Shown here one piece after another: positions 41,722-51,186 of a DNA stretch of 64,000 nt (the first letter of the stretch is position 1; every line of letters begins with the position of its first letter). The position numbers and the translations under genes were made by a program. The notes beneath the pieces are model-generated. The model was not told the origin of the DNA, did no database searches, and saw nothing but the letters and a program-made list of their open reading frames with translations. This stretch comes from Halorubrum sp. PV6 (GTDB lineage: Archaea > Halobacteriota > Halobacteria > Halobacteriales > Haloferacaceae): positions 186,001-250,000 of the forward strand of contig NZ_CP030065.1 in the NCBI RefSeq assembly GCF_003990725.2. Reading direction: 5' to 3'.

Positions 41722-42051
41722 CTATACCGTTGTGTTGCTCCCCGCTTCGTCAGCGAGACTGACCGAGAGTTGCCCGTCGCTGTGGACCGAGACGACACAC
41801 TCGGAGACGACGAACTTCACCACTCCAGTCGAGGGCGTCGACGCTTCGTCGGGTCTGCCGAACAGCTGACTGAGCGCGAACGCATGCGCCCTGTCGTAGC
41901 GGGAGGCGACGGCCGAGTGGGCATCGCCGGTAACGGTCGACACGGCGTCGGTGACGGCTTCGTAGAGGGGTGTCTCATTGCCCCAGCGAGCCAGGTAGCG
42001 GCCGTGCCACGATGCTGTCAATTCGTCAGTGGGCCGAGATTCATCGGTCAT
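41722..42051 (-). CDS. HalOD1-like output domain protein
   Basis: A 109-residue protein from ATG 42051 (MTDESRPTDELTASW). The sequence TPLYEAVTDAVSTVTG...YDRAHAFALSQLFGRPDE...GVVKFVVSECVVSVHSDGQLSVS follows the pattern of the haloarchaeal HalOD1 output domain, alone without a receiver. The TetR operator site 2 (42088-42103) sits in its promoter. Confidence 0.65.
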   Translation of the reverse strand: MTDESRPTDELTASWHGRYLARWGNETPLYEAVTDAVSTVTGDAHSAVASRYDRAHAFALSQLFGRPDEASTPSTGVVKFVVSECVVSVHSDGQLSVSLADEAGSNTTV

Positions 42052-42087
42052 TGTGTATTCGGGCGTTTTCGGGTTGCGCCACACACA

Positions 42088-42103
42088 TACTGAACGTTCG
42101 GTA
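42088..42103. promoter_or_regulatory. TetR operator, site 2
   Basis: TACTGAACGTTCGGTA is an almost perfect palindrome in the promoter of the gene starting at 42051. Confidence 0.6.
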
Positions 42104-42282
42104 AGTATCAATCTTTCCCCTCATATCACGTGAGAGTAGGTCGCCTCAAACCTGACAATATTCTCAGCCACAATTCTCTATCTCCCGAATATACGGCTTA
42201 AAATGGTTTATTCGGATATATTGAGTACACCACATCGTGACTCTGTCACTGGCCTTTTTAGTTAGACGAAGGTTTTAACACC

Positions 42283-42299
42283 TACTGAACGTTTAGTCA
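42283..42299. promoter_or_regulatory. TetR operator, site 3
   Basis: TACTGAACGTTTAGTCA lies between the TATA-like GTTTTAAC (about 42271) and the ATG at 42305, the classical position for repression of the membrane-protein/tetR operon. Confidence 0.6.
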
Positions 42300-42304
42300 A
42301 TAGT

Positions 42305-42757
42305 ATGCGACAAGTCTCACTCAGAAACAACCCACTACTCGCTGCGCTTCTGGGGACAGTAGTCACCGGACTTGGCCACTTCTACCTCCGGCGCTGGCTG
42401 AGAGCGCTTGGATGGTTAGGGCTCATCGTTGCTGCTTCAGTTCTGTTCGTCCCCGAGTCAACGATAACCGCGCTTAGTTCGGGTACGCTAACCGATCCAT
42501 TCTCGATTCTCCCGATAGTCCTGATCAGTGCCGCTAGTGCCCTTGACGCGTATCTCATCGCGAAAGTTAGAAGACAACCCGATAGATTCCAAGCAAACAA
42601 TACTGTCGGGTCAACAGGGGCTAATGAATCTCCAGCCTGTCCTGCCTGCGGAAAGCCGGTCGATCCCGATCTCGGATTCTGCCACTGGTGTACAACCGAA
42701 TTCAACGTTGTCGACGTCTCCAAACTGGAACGAATCGACGAGAACCAATCGGACTGA
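42305..42757 (+). CDS. Membrane protein with C-terminal zinc ribbon
   Basis: A 150-residue protein (MRQVSLRNNPLLAALLG) with three hydrophobic segments (GTVVTGLGHFYL, GWLGLIVAASVLFV, FSILPIVLISAASALDAYLI) and a cytosolic-type zinc ribbon CPACGKPVDPDLGFCHWC. It matches small haloarchaeal zinc-ribbon membrane proteins of unknown role. The tetR gene follows by 2 bp, so the two are one operon. Confidence 0.7.
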   Translation: MRQVSLRNNPLLAALLGTVVTGLGHFYLRRWLRALGWLGLIVAASVLFVPESTITALSSGTLTDPFSILPIVLISAASALDAYLIAKVRRQPDRFQANNTVGSTGANESPACPACGKPVDPDLGFCHWCTTEFNVVDVSKLERIDENQSD

Positions 42758-42759
42758 CT

Positions 42760-43368
42760 ATGGCTTCTGATTCATCCAAACAGCACTGGAGCACCGCCGA
42801 AGAAGAGATTATGGAAGCCACCTATCGAGCACTACTCAAGCACGGTTACGCCGACCTGTCGATCTCCCGAATTGGCGACGAACTCGATAAATCGAAGGCT
42901 TCTATCTATTACCACTACGACACGAAAGACGACCTTCTGGTCGCGTTTCTCGAGTTTGCCGCCGATAGATTCGAAGAGACGATCGAGACAGAGACAGGTG
43001 ACGAACCGCCAGATGATCTCGAGCACGTCATTGAGAAGCTCCTCCCGCTTCAGCCCGACGAGGAGCAACGACAACTCCAAGCGGTGCTAGTCGGTCTCCG
43101 TTCCCAAGCCGTGACGAACGAGGTATTTCGCGAGCAATTCACGCAGATCGATGAACGACTGGCAGCTACCGTCCGGAGCATCGTCGAACGCGGCATCGAC
43201 GACGGCACTTTCCGTGATGTCGACCCGTCGCGGGTCACGGAGCATATCCTAGCGACGGTCAACGGCGCGATGTACGGTCGCGTGACGACAGACCGCAAAA
43301 ACGCTGCGGCGGCAGCACGCGTCTCGCTGGCCTCGTACATCGACTCCGAACTGAGACGTACTGTGTGA
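42760..43368 (+). CDS. TetR-family transcriptional regulator
   Basis: A 202-residue protein from ATG 42760 (MASDSSKQHWSTAEEEIMEATYR). The HTH is AYADLSISRIGDELDKSKASIYYHYDTKDDLLVAFLEFA-like (ADLSISRIGDELDKSKASIYYHY). It is the second gene of the operon starting at 42305 and a good candidate for the protein that binds the TACTGAACGTT sites. Confidence 0.88.
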   Translation: MASDSSKQHWSTAEEEIMEATYRALLKHGYADLSISRIGDELDKSKASIYYHYDTKDDLLVAFLEFAADRFEETIETETGDEPPDDLEHVIEKLLPLQPDEEQRQLQAVLVGLRSQAVTNEVFREQFTQIDERLAATVRSIVERGIDDGTFRDVDPSRVTEHILATVNGAMYGRVTTDRKNAAAAARVSLASYIDSELRRTV

Positions 43369-43421
43369 GTACACGCGACGTCATGTCACCGATGGTGGAC
43401 TGCTGAATCCAAAGGAGGATG

Positions 43422-44237
43422 TCAGAGGTCGTCTTGGCGGAACGAAAGGAACCCGCCAATCACCGGAAGTACGGCCCACCCTACAAGAGCGAGTAATGCC
43501 ACCGCTGGTGTCACGAAGTCCGCAGACGAGTCTACAACGGCAGCGGGAATGGTCCCGGCATCAAGTACCTCTCCAAGCACATAATTGAACGATGTATTCG
43601 GACCTATGAAACTTGCAAGCGTAACCCACGTTTCGGGCTCTCCAGATGTCGGACGGAACCGAAAGAGGACTATTTCTGTAAGATTGACAAGAACGGTCCA
43701 AAAGAGGGTTAATCCGATGTACGCACCGAACGCCGCAGCGATCACCCGACGCGACGTTGATAATGCCATCGAGAGTGCAGCTGCGATCCAGAGGAACGTT
43801 GCCCCATACACGATTGACATTGCTGTGAAGCCGACAAAACGAGACGCGGAGAATGACGGGAAAAAATACAGAAGAATAACACTGGCGAGGAGGGCAGCGA
43901 GTGCAATGACAGTGGCGAGCAGTGTCGTTCTGCCAACAATTTTGCCGACGATGAGACCAGCTCGTGAGTGTGGCATTGACAGCGACAGCACAGCAGTTCC
44001 CGACTCTCGTTCGCCGATAATAGCCTCATAGCCAAGGATGATCCCTGCGAGTGGAACTAGCAGGCCAACACCAGGTGCAAGAAGGTCAAGATATCCCTCA
44101 AACACTGGATCACCGAGTTGGACGAGCAAGGCTGCGAGCCCTCCAAACCCAAGGAAGAATCCAGCGAAGAGTGCCCATGCCCCCCGCTCATGAATTGCTT
44201 TGCGTAGATCGTTTCGCGCGATCGCCTGCCAGCTCAT
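43422..44237 (-). CDS. ABC transporter permease
   Basis: A 271-residue protein from ATG 44237 (MSWQAIARNDLRKAIHERG). Six hydrophobic segments and the cytosolic motif GYEAIIGERESGTAVLSLSMPHSR, characteristic of ABC-2-type permeases. Its ATG overlaps the stop of the upstream permease by 4 bp. It forms an exporter with the second permease and the ATPase at 45058. Confidence 0.85.
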   Translation of the reverse strand: MSWQAIARNDLRKAIHERGAWALFAGFFLGFGGLAALLVQLGDPVFEGYLDLLAPGVGLLVPLAGIILGYEAIIGERESGTAVLSLSMPHSRAGLIVGKIVGRTTLLATVIALAALLASVILLYFFPSFSASRFVGFTAMSIVYGATFLWIAAALSMALSTSRRVIAAAFGAYIGLTLFWTVLVNLTEIVLFRFRPTSGEPETWVTLASFIGPNTSFNYVLGEVLDAGTIPAAVVDSSADFVTPAVALLALVGWAVLPVIGGFLSFRQDDL

Positions 44238-45061
44238 AAGTCCGTCCTCCGGAACTGGATATACCCTCCAATCGACGGCAGGATAATCCAGCCTACTAAC
44301 AGCCAGGCAGCCGGTCCACCCTGTAGATACCACGGCCCGGCGGAGCCGAGAGCCGCCCCGCTAGTGAGTTTGTTCGGACTCACGTATGTGTCCAAGACGC
44401 GTTTGTACAGCATGCTAGGCTCCGCGCCGTGGACAAAGACGGCCCAATTGGGAAGTTCGTCACTTGCCAGGTTCAGGTACTCCAACCCCTGTAGAAAGAA
44501 CCCAGTGAGCTGCGGCCATCCGACAACGAAGAGGAAGAACAACCCGAATGTGAACACAGTCGCTCGGCGAAGTGATGCGGTCAGTGTCGAGAGTGCCATT
44601 CCGACCGCAAGAAACGCAAATCCGAACAGGAGGGTCGCGCCCAGATAGCTGACGAGCCTGTTGAGCGAAACACTCCCGAACGGATACTCGATGAGTGCGG
44701 CGCCACCGAGAACACCGACCGTAATCGCCCCGAACAGGACAACTCCACGCCCGATCATCTTGCCGAACACGATATCCGCTCGGGAATGTGGGAACGACAG
44801 TGTGAGCGTCAAGCGGCCCGCGGCTCGTTCTCCGACTACCGCACGGTAGCCGAGCAACAGCCCGAACAAGGGAACGAGAAACAACGCGATCCCGCGAATG
44901 AACCCATCGTAATCAGTCATCGTCGGGTCGGACGTCGTCGTTGGAACAATATACCCGCCAAACACGAAGATCAAGACAACGAACGCGATGCCGGCCTTCC
45001 CCGTTCGGCTCTCTATCAGGCCGCGGATATCCTTCCGGGCCACAGTCAGCCATCTCGTCAT
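44234..45061 (-). CDS. ABC transporter permease
   Basis: A 275-residue six-helix permease (MTRWLTVARKDIRGLIESRTG) with GYRAVVGERAAGRLTLTLSFPHSR, the same motif as its neighbour. It overlaps the ATPase gene and the next permease by 4 bp each, indicating a tightly coupled operon. Two different permeases suggest a heterodimeric ABC-2 exporter. The substrate is unknown. Confidence 0.87.
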   Translation of the reverse strand: MTRWLTVARKDIRGLIESRTGKAGIAFVVLIFVFGGYIVPTTTSDPTMTDYDGFIRGIALFLVPLFGLLLGYRAVVGERAAGRLTLTLSFPHSRADIVFGKMIGRGVVLFGAITVGVLGGAALIEYPFGSVSLNRLVSYLGATLLFGFAFLAVGMALSTLTASLRRATVFTFGLFFLFVVGWPQLTGFFLQGLEYLNLASDELPNWAVFVHGAEPSMLYKRVLDTYVSPNKLTSGAALGSAGPWYLQGGPAAWLLVGWIILPSIGGYIQFRRTDL

Positions 45062-45972
45062 TCACTTCTCCGTGTATATTCGACGAACAGGTCCTCAAGC
45101 GATGCCTCTTCGGTTGTCAAGTCGAGCACCTCGACGCCTTGTTCGTCCAACGCAAGCAGTACGTCCATCTTTGCGCCCTTCGCACACGTGACCGCGAGCC
45201 GGCCCTCGTCGGTGAGCCCCGCTTTGTCGACCTCGTCGAGTGCTTCGACCGCATCGATATGTGTGTCTTCGAGGTTATCGGTCGCGATGAGCAGTCTCGT
45301 CTCACCGCCAGCCATATCCCGCAGTCCGCTGATCGTGTCGACTGCTGCAAGCTGGGCCTGGTGCATGATCCCGACGCGATCGGCGACCGCTTCGATCTGT
45401 TCGAGGATGTGACTCGAGAAGAAGACAGTCGCTCCTCGCTCGTTCTCTTCGAGGATGATTTCACGCATCGACCGTGCACCCGCCGGGTCAAGTCCCGACG
45501 TCGGCTCGTCAAGAATGAGGAGGTCGGGCTCACCAACGAGTGCCATTGCAAACACCATGCGCTGCGTCATCCCCTTTGAGTAACCCTCAGCAGCACGGTC
45601 GGCTGCCTCCGTAATACCGACTCGGTCGAGCAGATTGAGTGGTTCGCCGTCGACGCCCTTGGATTCCATTGCGAACTGGACGTGCTGGCGGCCTGTGAGA
45701 CCGGAGTACACACCATACCCGTCCGGAAGGACCCCCATGTGCTTGCGCGCTTCGACGCTGTCCGTCTGACAGTCGGCGCCGAACACCGCTAGATCACCCG
45801 CTGTCGGGCGAATGTGGTCTAGCAGCATGTTGATCAGCGTCGATTTTCCGGCGCCATTGTGGCCGAGAAAACCGAACACCTCGCCCTGTTCGATCTGTAA
45901 GTCGACACGGTCGACGGCCGTGAAGGAACCGAACCGCTTCGTAACGTCGTGTATCTGTATTGCTGGAGGCAT
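45058..45972 (-). CDS. ABC transporter ATP-binding protein
   Basis: A 304-residue ATPase: Walker A GHNGAGKST (residues 37-45), signature YSKGMTQR in place of LSGGQ, Walker B LLILDEPTSGLDPAG and H-loop FFSSHILEQ. A C-terminal DUF4162-type tail is present. It is the first gene of the ABC-2 exporter operon, downstream of the secreted repeat protein gene. Confidence 0.92.
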   Translation of the reverse strand: MPPAIQIHDVTKRFGSFTAVDRVDLQIEQGEVFGFLGHNGAGKSTLINMLLDHIRPTAGDLAVFGADCQTDSVEARKHMGVLPDGYGVYSGLTGRQHVQFAMESKGVDGEPLNLLDRVGITEAADRAAEGYSKGMTQRMVFAMALVGEPDLLILDEPTSGLDPAGARSMREIILEENERGATVFFSSHILEQIEAVADRVGIMHQAQLAAVDTISGLRDMAGGETRLLIATDNLEDTHIDAVEALDEVDKAGLTDEGRLAVTCAKGAKMDVLLALDEQGVEVLDLTTEEASLEDLFVEYTRRSE

Positions 45973-46045
45973 TATCTGAGTATCCTTGATGAGGCAGTTA
46001 TCAGACTACTCAACGGACCAGCTGGCAAGCTATCGTTGATGCTCA

Positions 46046-47575
46046 TTAGTTTCGCCACCGATACACTCCGATCCCAGCCCCGACTACCACGATCACGAGG
46101 AGACCGATTGCTAGCAGCGGGGAGCCACCTTCTTGATTGCTGTCTGACTGAGATTCGATGGTGCCGACATCAACTGGGAGCGTGCTGGACACCCGCTGGC
46201 CGTTGATGGTGTACTCTACTTGAATCGGGATCTGGTCAAGATCCGACGAGGCGTTCACCGTCGCTTCGAACGTTTCGAACTCATTTGAGTCGATATTGTC
46301 AATGAAATATTCTTTTGTCGGCCCAACGGGCGTTACGGCGTCCGTGTTAGCAGCACTGATCAGAACCGAATTCACCTGTGCGGTGCCGACGTTCGCTGCC
46401 TCACCCTCAATGGTCAACGTTCCCCCACCCCGAGTGATTCCAACATCGGTTAGTGCAATCGCAGAGGTTGGCGCTGGGGAATATTTTGAGTACCGGAGAC
46501 TCTGTTGGATGGTCTGTCGGTCAGTCCCGGCGGTGAACGTTGCCACAATCGTGATGTTGCCAGCTGGAATGTCGTTATCATCCAGAGTGGCATTTCGGGA
46601 TCCCTTGCCCGGAACGTTCGAAATAGGGACTCTGGCAACAGTGCTTCCATCATTTACTGCACGGATCTGTACGTCTTCAAGTTCTACGTTGCCGAACTGA
46701 TGAAGTTCTGTAAGGATGACCGATGAGTCGTTACGAATCCGATTGGAAACATCCAGTGTCACATCACTCGTCGCCGCATCAACGTTGACGGTATCAACTT
46801 GAGACACCGTCCGTGTCTTTCCGGAGGGAGTATCATATGTAAGTGTCGCGTTAAGTGATTGCTGTCCGGACCGGGAGAACTTCACCCGATACGTGTGGCT
46901 GGTTTGGTCTCCGGACGCGATTGAAGCACTAATCCGTCGGGAATTTTTGATATCCGCATCACCGTCCAAACGCAATTGGACGTTACGGAGTGATTCTGTG
47001 TTCCCATTGGCGACAGTTACGTTCACCTGCCGTGTCGATCCGACGACCGGATTAGAAACCGTGACACTTCCCGTGTCACCGGTCTTGGGTTCAGTGACAG
47101 CAATCCCCAAACTCGGGCGTTGTGGCTCGCGCGCATCCACGATGTATTGAGACTGGACATTGATTACCGCTCCGGCACTCCCATACAGTTCGAGACGGAT
47201 AGTTTTCTGTCCGGGGTCATTGATTGTCACCGGGACGGATACAGTCATCTGTGACCCAGGTGTCAATTGACCGAGTCCATTTACTATGTGTTCTCGATTG
47301 CCATCAACCTCAACGACGAGATCATTAAGATTCGCTGTCCGTTGACTATTGGGATAGTTCGACATCGTGACCCGAAGTGAGAACGGTTCTCCCGCCGTTG
47401 GCGTCTGAGTGCTTGCAGTGACATTTGAGATTGCGATTGCAGTCCCACTCGACTGAGCAGATGCAACGGGGGCAGTGACGGCGAATACACTGACCACCAG
47501 CATCGAGAGGATCATAAGCGAGGCCACTCGTTCTAAGCGGGAGCGGCTGAGGGTCGTATTATTGCCTCGATTCAT
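46046..47575 (-). CDS. Secreted CARDB-like repeat protein with C-terminal anchor
   Basis: A 509-residue protein from ATG 47575 (MNRGNNTTLSRSR; ATG 47584 is an alternative). Sec-type signal ends near VASAQSSG. The body consists of about four Ig-like/CARDB repeats of 100 residues (for example PTAGEPFSLRVTMSNYP, GSTRQVNVTVANGNTESLRNV). It ends with a Gly-Ser linker, a transmembrane helix (LLAIGLLVIVVVGAGIGVY) and RWRN. The repeat surface protein is transcribed just ahead of the ABC exporter, from which it could be exported or with which it may interact. Confidence 0.75.
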   Translation of the reverse strand: MNRGNNTTLSRSRLERVASLMILSMLVVSVFAVTAPVASAQSSGTAIAISNVTASTQTPTAGEPFSLRVTMSNYPNSQRTANLNDLVVEVDGNREHIVNGLGQLTPGSQMTVSVPVTINDPGQKTIRLELYGSAGAVINVQSQYIVDAREPQRPSLGIAVTEPKTGDTGSVTVSNPVVGSTRQVNVTVANGNTESLRNVQLRLDGDADIKNSRRISASIASGDQTSHTYRVKFSRSGQQSLNATLTYDTPSGKTRTVSQVDTVNVDAATSDVTLDVSNRIRNDSSVILTELHQFGNVELEDVQIRAVNDGSTVARVPISNVPGKGSRNATLDDNDIPAGNITIVATFTAGTDRQTIQQSLRYSKYSPAPTSAIALTDVGITRGGGTLTIEGEAANVGTAQVNSVLISAANTDAVTPVGPTKEYFIDNIDSNEFETFEATVNASSDLDQIPIQVEYTINGQRVSSTLPVDVGTIESQSDSNQEGGSPLLAIGLLVIVVVGAGIGVYRWRN

Positions 47576-47700
47576 TATTTCCAAGAAATGGTGGTAGATA
47601 CATACCTGTGTGGTAGATATCGTATCTCGTAGCGCTCATCGGAGATGGATTTTGACATTACACTCATAGGCAGCATTTACTTGGAGTTACTCTTTTGCCG

Positions 47701-47884
47701 GACTTGAGCCAGAAGTCAGACCATATCGACGCACAATTAGACCCAAATTCAGATAAGGTCACGACCCAGCAACCGAACTGGACTCCGCACCACTGCTTTC
47801 TGACACGGACTTCAGGCCTCTGTTTACCGAACGAATCGATCTCACGTAGTCTGGATGAATTTGGGTGCAATTCTGGTTCAAGTC
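47701..47884. repeat. Nested inverted repeats in intergenic region
   Basis: GACTTGAGCCAGAA (47701-47714) pairs with TTCTGGTTCAAGTC (47871-47884), and ACCCAAATTCA (47741-47751) pairs with TGAATTTGGGT (47856-47866). It lies in a 530-bp region without a supported gene and may be a MITE. Confidence 0.5.
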
Positions 47885-48112
47885 TGTCTGTAGGTGTGGC
47901 GAAATTCGGCAAATAATCTTATCCGCAGGCCTTGGAGTGATAACTGCTGAAGCATAGTACAATCACAGTAGAATGGGTGTCCTGTTGTTGATAGAACTGG
48001 TCCCCTGCTGGCGCAACCTCTTATGAGCGACCGATTATCCCAATCGGTCTTTACACATCCCACCGATTCAATCCAGTCATATTTTTATATTCCCGGTTGT
48101 AGTCACATAGAG

Positions 48113-48475
48113 ATGCGTCGGGTTCTCTGGTGGTTGATTGGTGGTTCACGAGGCGGTCGAAATCGCCTTCGCATCATCCTCACACTCCACGAGACACCGA
48201 TGAACGCAAATCAGCTTTCGGAGAGCTTAGAATTAGACTACAAAACTACCCGCCATCATCTTGACCTGCTCTGTGAGAACAGGGTATTAACCACGATGGG
48301 CGACGGATACGGAATGACTTATTTTCTAACTGACCAGATGGAAGAGAATTTGGACATCCTTGAGCAAGTAGCTCGGAAAGCAGATATGACTGAACTATTA
48401 CCAACTGAATCATCATCACCAGAGGCAGGTGTGAATATGGAATCAGACGGAGATACACAGAATGAGCAGGAGTAG
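48113..48475 (+). CDS. Winged-helix regulator (ArsR-like)
   Basis: A 120-residue protein from ATG 48113 (MRRVLWWLIGGSRGG); the TATA-like ATTTTTATAT at 48081 is 26-30 bp upstream, indicating a leaderless start. The HTH core is RLRIILTLHETPMNANQLSESLELDYKTTRHHLDLLCENRVLTTMGDG. The tail is acidic. Its 3' end overlaps the membrane protein gene by 14 bp. Confidence 0.78.
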   Translation: MRRVLWWLIGGSRGGRNRLRIILTLHETPMNANQLSESLELDYKTTRHHLDLLCENRVLTTMGDGYGMTYFLTDQMEENLDILEQVARKADMTELLPTESSSPEAGVNMESDGDTQNEQE

Positions 48476-48899
48476 CATACAGATGAAATTTGATGAGACA
48501 GAGACGACCCGACGAACGATTCTATTAGTCACTATAGCGGCGAGTGTCGCACTCGGAGTGACACTCCTTGTCTGGATGCTCTTAGAGCAACCGTTCTCGG
48601 GAGAACATCTCATTCGAAATCTGTTTATCCTGATAAAGGTGTTCGTCTCGATATTCACCGCAACAATTCTTCTCGGAGTGGGTGTAACGTATTTCCGAAT
48701 CTATCGGCGTCTTCCCAATCCGTTCACGCGGACACTGCTACTCATCAACGTCTCGCTATTGCTGTATGCTATTTGGGCAAATCCGATCGTGTGGGTTGTT
48801 TTTGGCGTCGAGCCGACTGGAATTGGCCTATTTACTGTTCTCCCAGACATTTTTACTGCACTCGCCGCAGTCATGCTGTTACAGCAAAGCGGGATGTGA
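48462..48899 (+). CDS. Small polytopic membrane protein
   Basis: A 145-residue protein with four hydrophobic helices (ILLVTIAASVALGVTLLVW, VFVSIFTATILLGVGVTYF, TLLLINVSLLLYAIW, LFTVLPDIFTALAAVMLL). No family was recognised. Co-transcribed with the winged-helix gene; the pair recalls haloarchaeal regulator/membrane-protein pairs near CARDB surface proteins. Confidence 0.68.
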   Translation: MSRSSIQMKFDETETTRRTILLVTIAASVALGVTLLVWMLLEQPFSGEHLIRNLFILIKVFVSIFTATILLGVGVTYFRIYRRLPNPFTRTLLLINVSLLLYAIWANPIVWVVFGVEPTGIGLFTVLPDIFTALAAVMLLQQSGM

Positions 48900-49119
48900 C
48901 AATTATGAGCGCTCTTGAGTAGGGGGTTGTTGGTCAATGCTCAGTAGTAACTGGAAGTCACAGCAGGCAAGGATGACGCGACGGCGTCACCCAACGAGCG
49001 ATGTTCCCAATTAAGACGTTCGTCTCGGAGCGTCGCGCCGCGAACCTGCTCGCGCGGGGAAGATGTCAACCACTGAGAGCGGTAGGCGAATGCTCAGCGC
49101 TCACCCACGAGTGTCCGAA

Positions 49120-49629
49120 TCAGACACTAGATGACATCGATTTATCTGCGAACAATCCGGTAATAACCGTGTCGATCAGTGCCTCCTCAACCTCATCATA
49201 GGTCTCGTTCAGGACGATAGGTGTGTTCTGTGCTTGCGTGACGAACAGCAGCGACCGTAGGAGTCCTCGTACGATATCCGGATCGTCTATCCGGACATCA
49301 TCGCGCGCAACCCATGCCTCCGGCTGCGGTAACACGCGGAAGTCTACTTCGGCACCTGTGTCGGGTTTGTTGTCGCTATCGCCTTCACTAATCGTGCCCG
49401 TGTTATTGTCGTCCGCTGTACTGGTGGCATTATCATAGTTTGTTCCATTCAACTGCTCATCGATCTGTCGTATCTCACCCTCCACAAACAGCCTCCGAAC
49501 AAGAGGGTTCGATCGGACTTGCTTAAGCGTCGTCCGCAGGATCATTTCAGCTTCCGCCTGTGGCGTCTCCACCTCACCGACTGCTGCTTCAATCTCTTCA
49601 AATAACTGATCGCGCTCAGCGACCAGCAC
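49120..49629 (-). pseudogene. TetR-family regulator, 5'-truncated
   Basis: The ORF encodes only the ligand-binding half of a TetR protein (RDQLFEEIEAAVGEVETPQAEAEMILRTTLKQVRSNPLVRRLFVEGE), with an atypical acidic insert (NYDNATSTADDNNTGTISEG). The DNA-binding HTH is missing. An IS end (GGATTTCAACAAAG) lies 84 bp upstream, so the 5' part was probably lost by insertion. Confidence 0.6.
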
Positions 49630-49689
49630 AACAATGCTGAAAAATGGGCCACCGATTCGCTTGGTATGACCTCAGTACTGATCGACATC

Positions 49690-49727
49690 TGATCAGAATA
49701 TATCGCCTAGGGGGATTTCAACAAAGG
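49690..49727. repeat. IS-end remnant (reverse orientation)
   Basis: Reverse-complement reads CTTTGTTGAAATCC and shortly after GATATATTCTG, the same end as at 3875-3935. Confidence 0.45.
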
Positions 49728-49782
49728 ATATCTCACTTGGGTCGCTGTGGGTGTCCCGTACCGATCGCCTTGGAGTATAGTT

Positions 49783-50973
49783 CTAGTGATTACGATTGTC
49801 TTCTTGCTCCTTTTGTAAATGTTGGACGACCTCAGTTGCTGTGTCTTGTTGGGTCCGAGCAGATTCTGCCAATAATTCTCCGCCCACGAGCGCCGGACTA
49901 ATTATCGTATTGGCTCCTACAAAGCGGAATTTCTCAATATTCTCATTATTTGTCGCTGCAGCAACAATCCAGATATCGTCGTCTTGTTTTCTCACGGTGA
50001 TTGCCGTCATAATGTCTTCTGCGTCGTCTTCTGTAGCAATAACGACGGCACGCGCCGTATCTAGCCGAGCTCGTTCAAATGTCTCATTCGATGTCCGAGA
50101 ACCATGTAATTCTAAAACATCTGATTCAGTGAAGCTTTGGGGCGTATCCGTATCAGAAATAACCAATATTGAGCAATCGCTCTGTAAATTATCAATAATT
50201 GGGGCGGTCAATTGATCATTTCCAGCGACAATAATATGATCTGAAAGCTGGTCAAGTTCAGCGTCGTCTGTCATACCTAATGCCTCGGTAAACCGGTTCT
50301 CAATAGCGGGAGTTAAGAGTGTACCAAGTGCGACAGCAAACGTAGCCGTGCTAACGATTAAGACAGACAGCGCGTATAAGCGGGCAAATCCACTTTCCGG
50401 AATGGGCGTGGCATCGCCGTATCCAACCGTGCTTCCAGTTACAATCGTAAAATAAAATGCATCTAGTAGAGTGTCAATTCCCCGGAATTCATTCCGAAGT
50501 GAATACGTTCCAATCGTACCGTACGCCTGTGCGCCGACCAAAGCCAAGCCCGCAGCAATTTGCGTGTCTGTCAGTGTGACGTTTCGATCGAATACCCCTT
50601 CTTTAGATAATAATATCATAAATACGACGAGAGAGAGCAGTACAAGCGGTGTCGAAAATACGCTTGACTGAAGAACTCCCTGAATCGTTATCATGGGAAC
50701 GAGAAAGAGAGATACGTACCACGCAGCCCGCCATCGTCGCCGAAGACCGTAACTGGTGAGAAAAAGAAGAAACCCAGTTAGCGACCCTGTAAAGCCAGCA
50801 GACTCTGTCGCACTTAATGGCAACTGATCGGCAATAAAATTAATTTTTGCGGCACCTGTTAGCGTCGCCACACCTGTTATTATTGACAGAACAGAAAGTA
50901 CAGCAACTAACTGTACGATTCCTTTCGTGGATTTTATATAACTAATTGTAACGGATTTTGCTGTGTCAGTCAC
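49783..50973 (-). CDS. Potassium channel with TrkA-N (RCK) domain
   Basis: A 396-residue protein. Several hydrophobic helices precede a pore loop with the selectivity filter TVGYGD (residues 182-187); then a TrkA-N/RCK domain begins HIIVAGNDQLTAPIIDNLQ, reads ISDTDTPQSF, and continues AVVIATEDDAEDIMTAITVRKQ. This is the layout of archaeal ligand-gated K+ channels. The extra N-terminal helices are longer than in minimal two-helix channels. AT-rich codon use differs somewhat from the liv region. Confidence 0.88.
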   Translation of the reverse strand: MTDTAKSVTISYIKSTKGIVQLVAVLSVLSIITGVATLTGAAKINFIADQLPLSATESAGFTGSLTGFLLFLTSYGLRRRWRAAWYVSLFLVPMITIQGVLQSSVFSTPLVLLSLVVFMILLSKEGVFDRNVTLTDTQIAAGLALVGAQAYGTIGTYSLRNEFRGIDTLLDAFYFTIVTGSTVGYGDATPIPESGFARLYALSVLIVSTATFAVALGTLLTPAIENRFTEALGMTDDAELDQLSDHIIVAGNDQLTAPIIDNLQSDCSILVISDTDTPQSFTESDVLELHGSRTSNETFERARLDTARAVVIATEDDAEDIMTAITVRKQDDDIWIVAAATNNENIEKFRFVGANTIISPALVGGELLAESARTQQDTATEVVQHLQKEQEDNRNH

Positions 50974-51186
50974 AGTTCTATCACGTAATTACGTATCAGG
51001 ATTCTCAGACAATTCTGACGCTGTGAAGCCACCATCTTGAGCGAGATATTACGTAACACGAGATCAATTGGATTCACTCTGGGCATAAGTTCTTGCTAGA
51101 GGAATAGAACCTTGAGCCCTGACAAACAAAAAGTCACCCACGCCACACCAACATACCTTTCTTGTAATGTGGCAATTAGTTAGTAA

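Noticed and set aside
49000-49119. TnpB right-end remnant near GCGGGGAAGATGTCAA
   Set aside because: It resembles element ends only weakly and has no hairpin as clear as the others.
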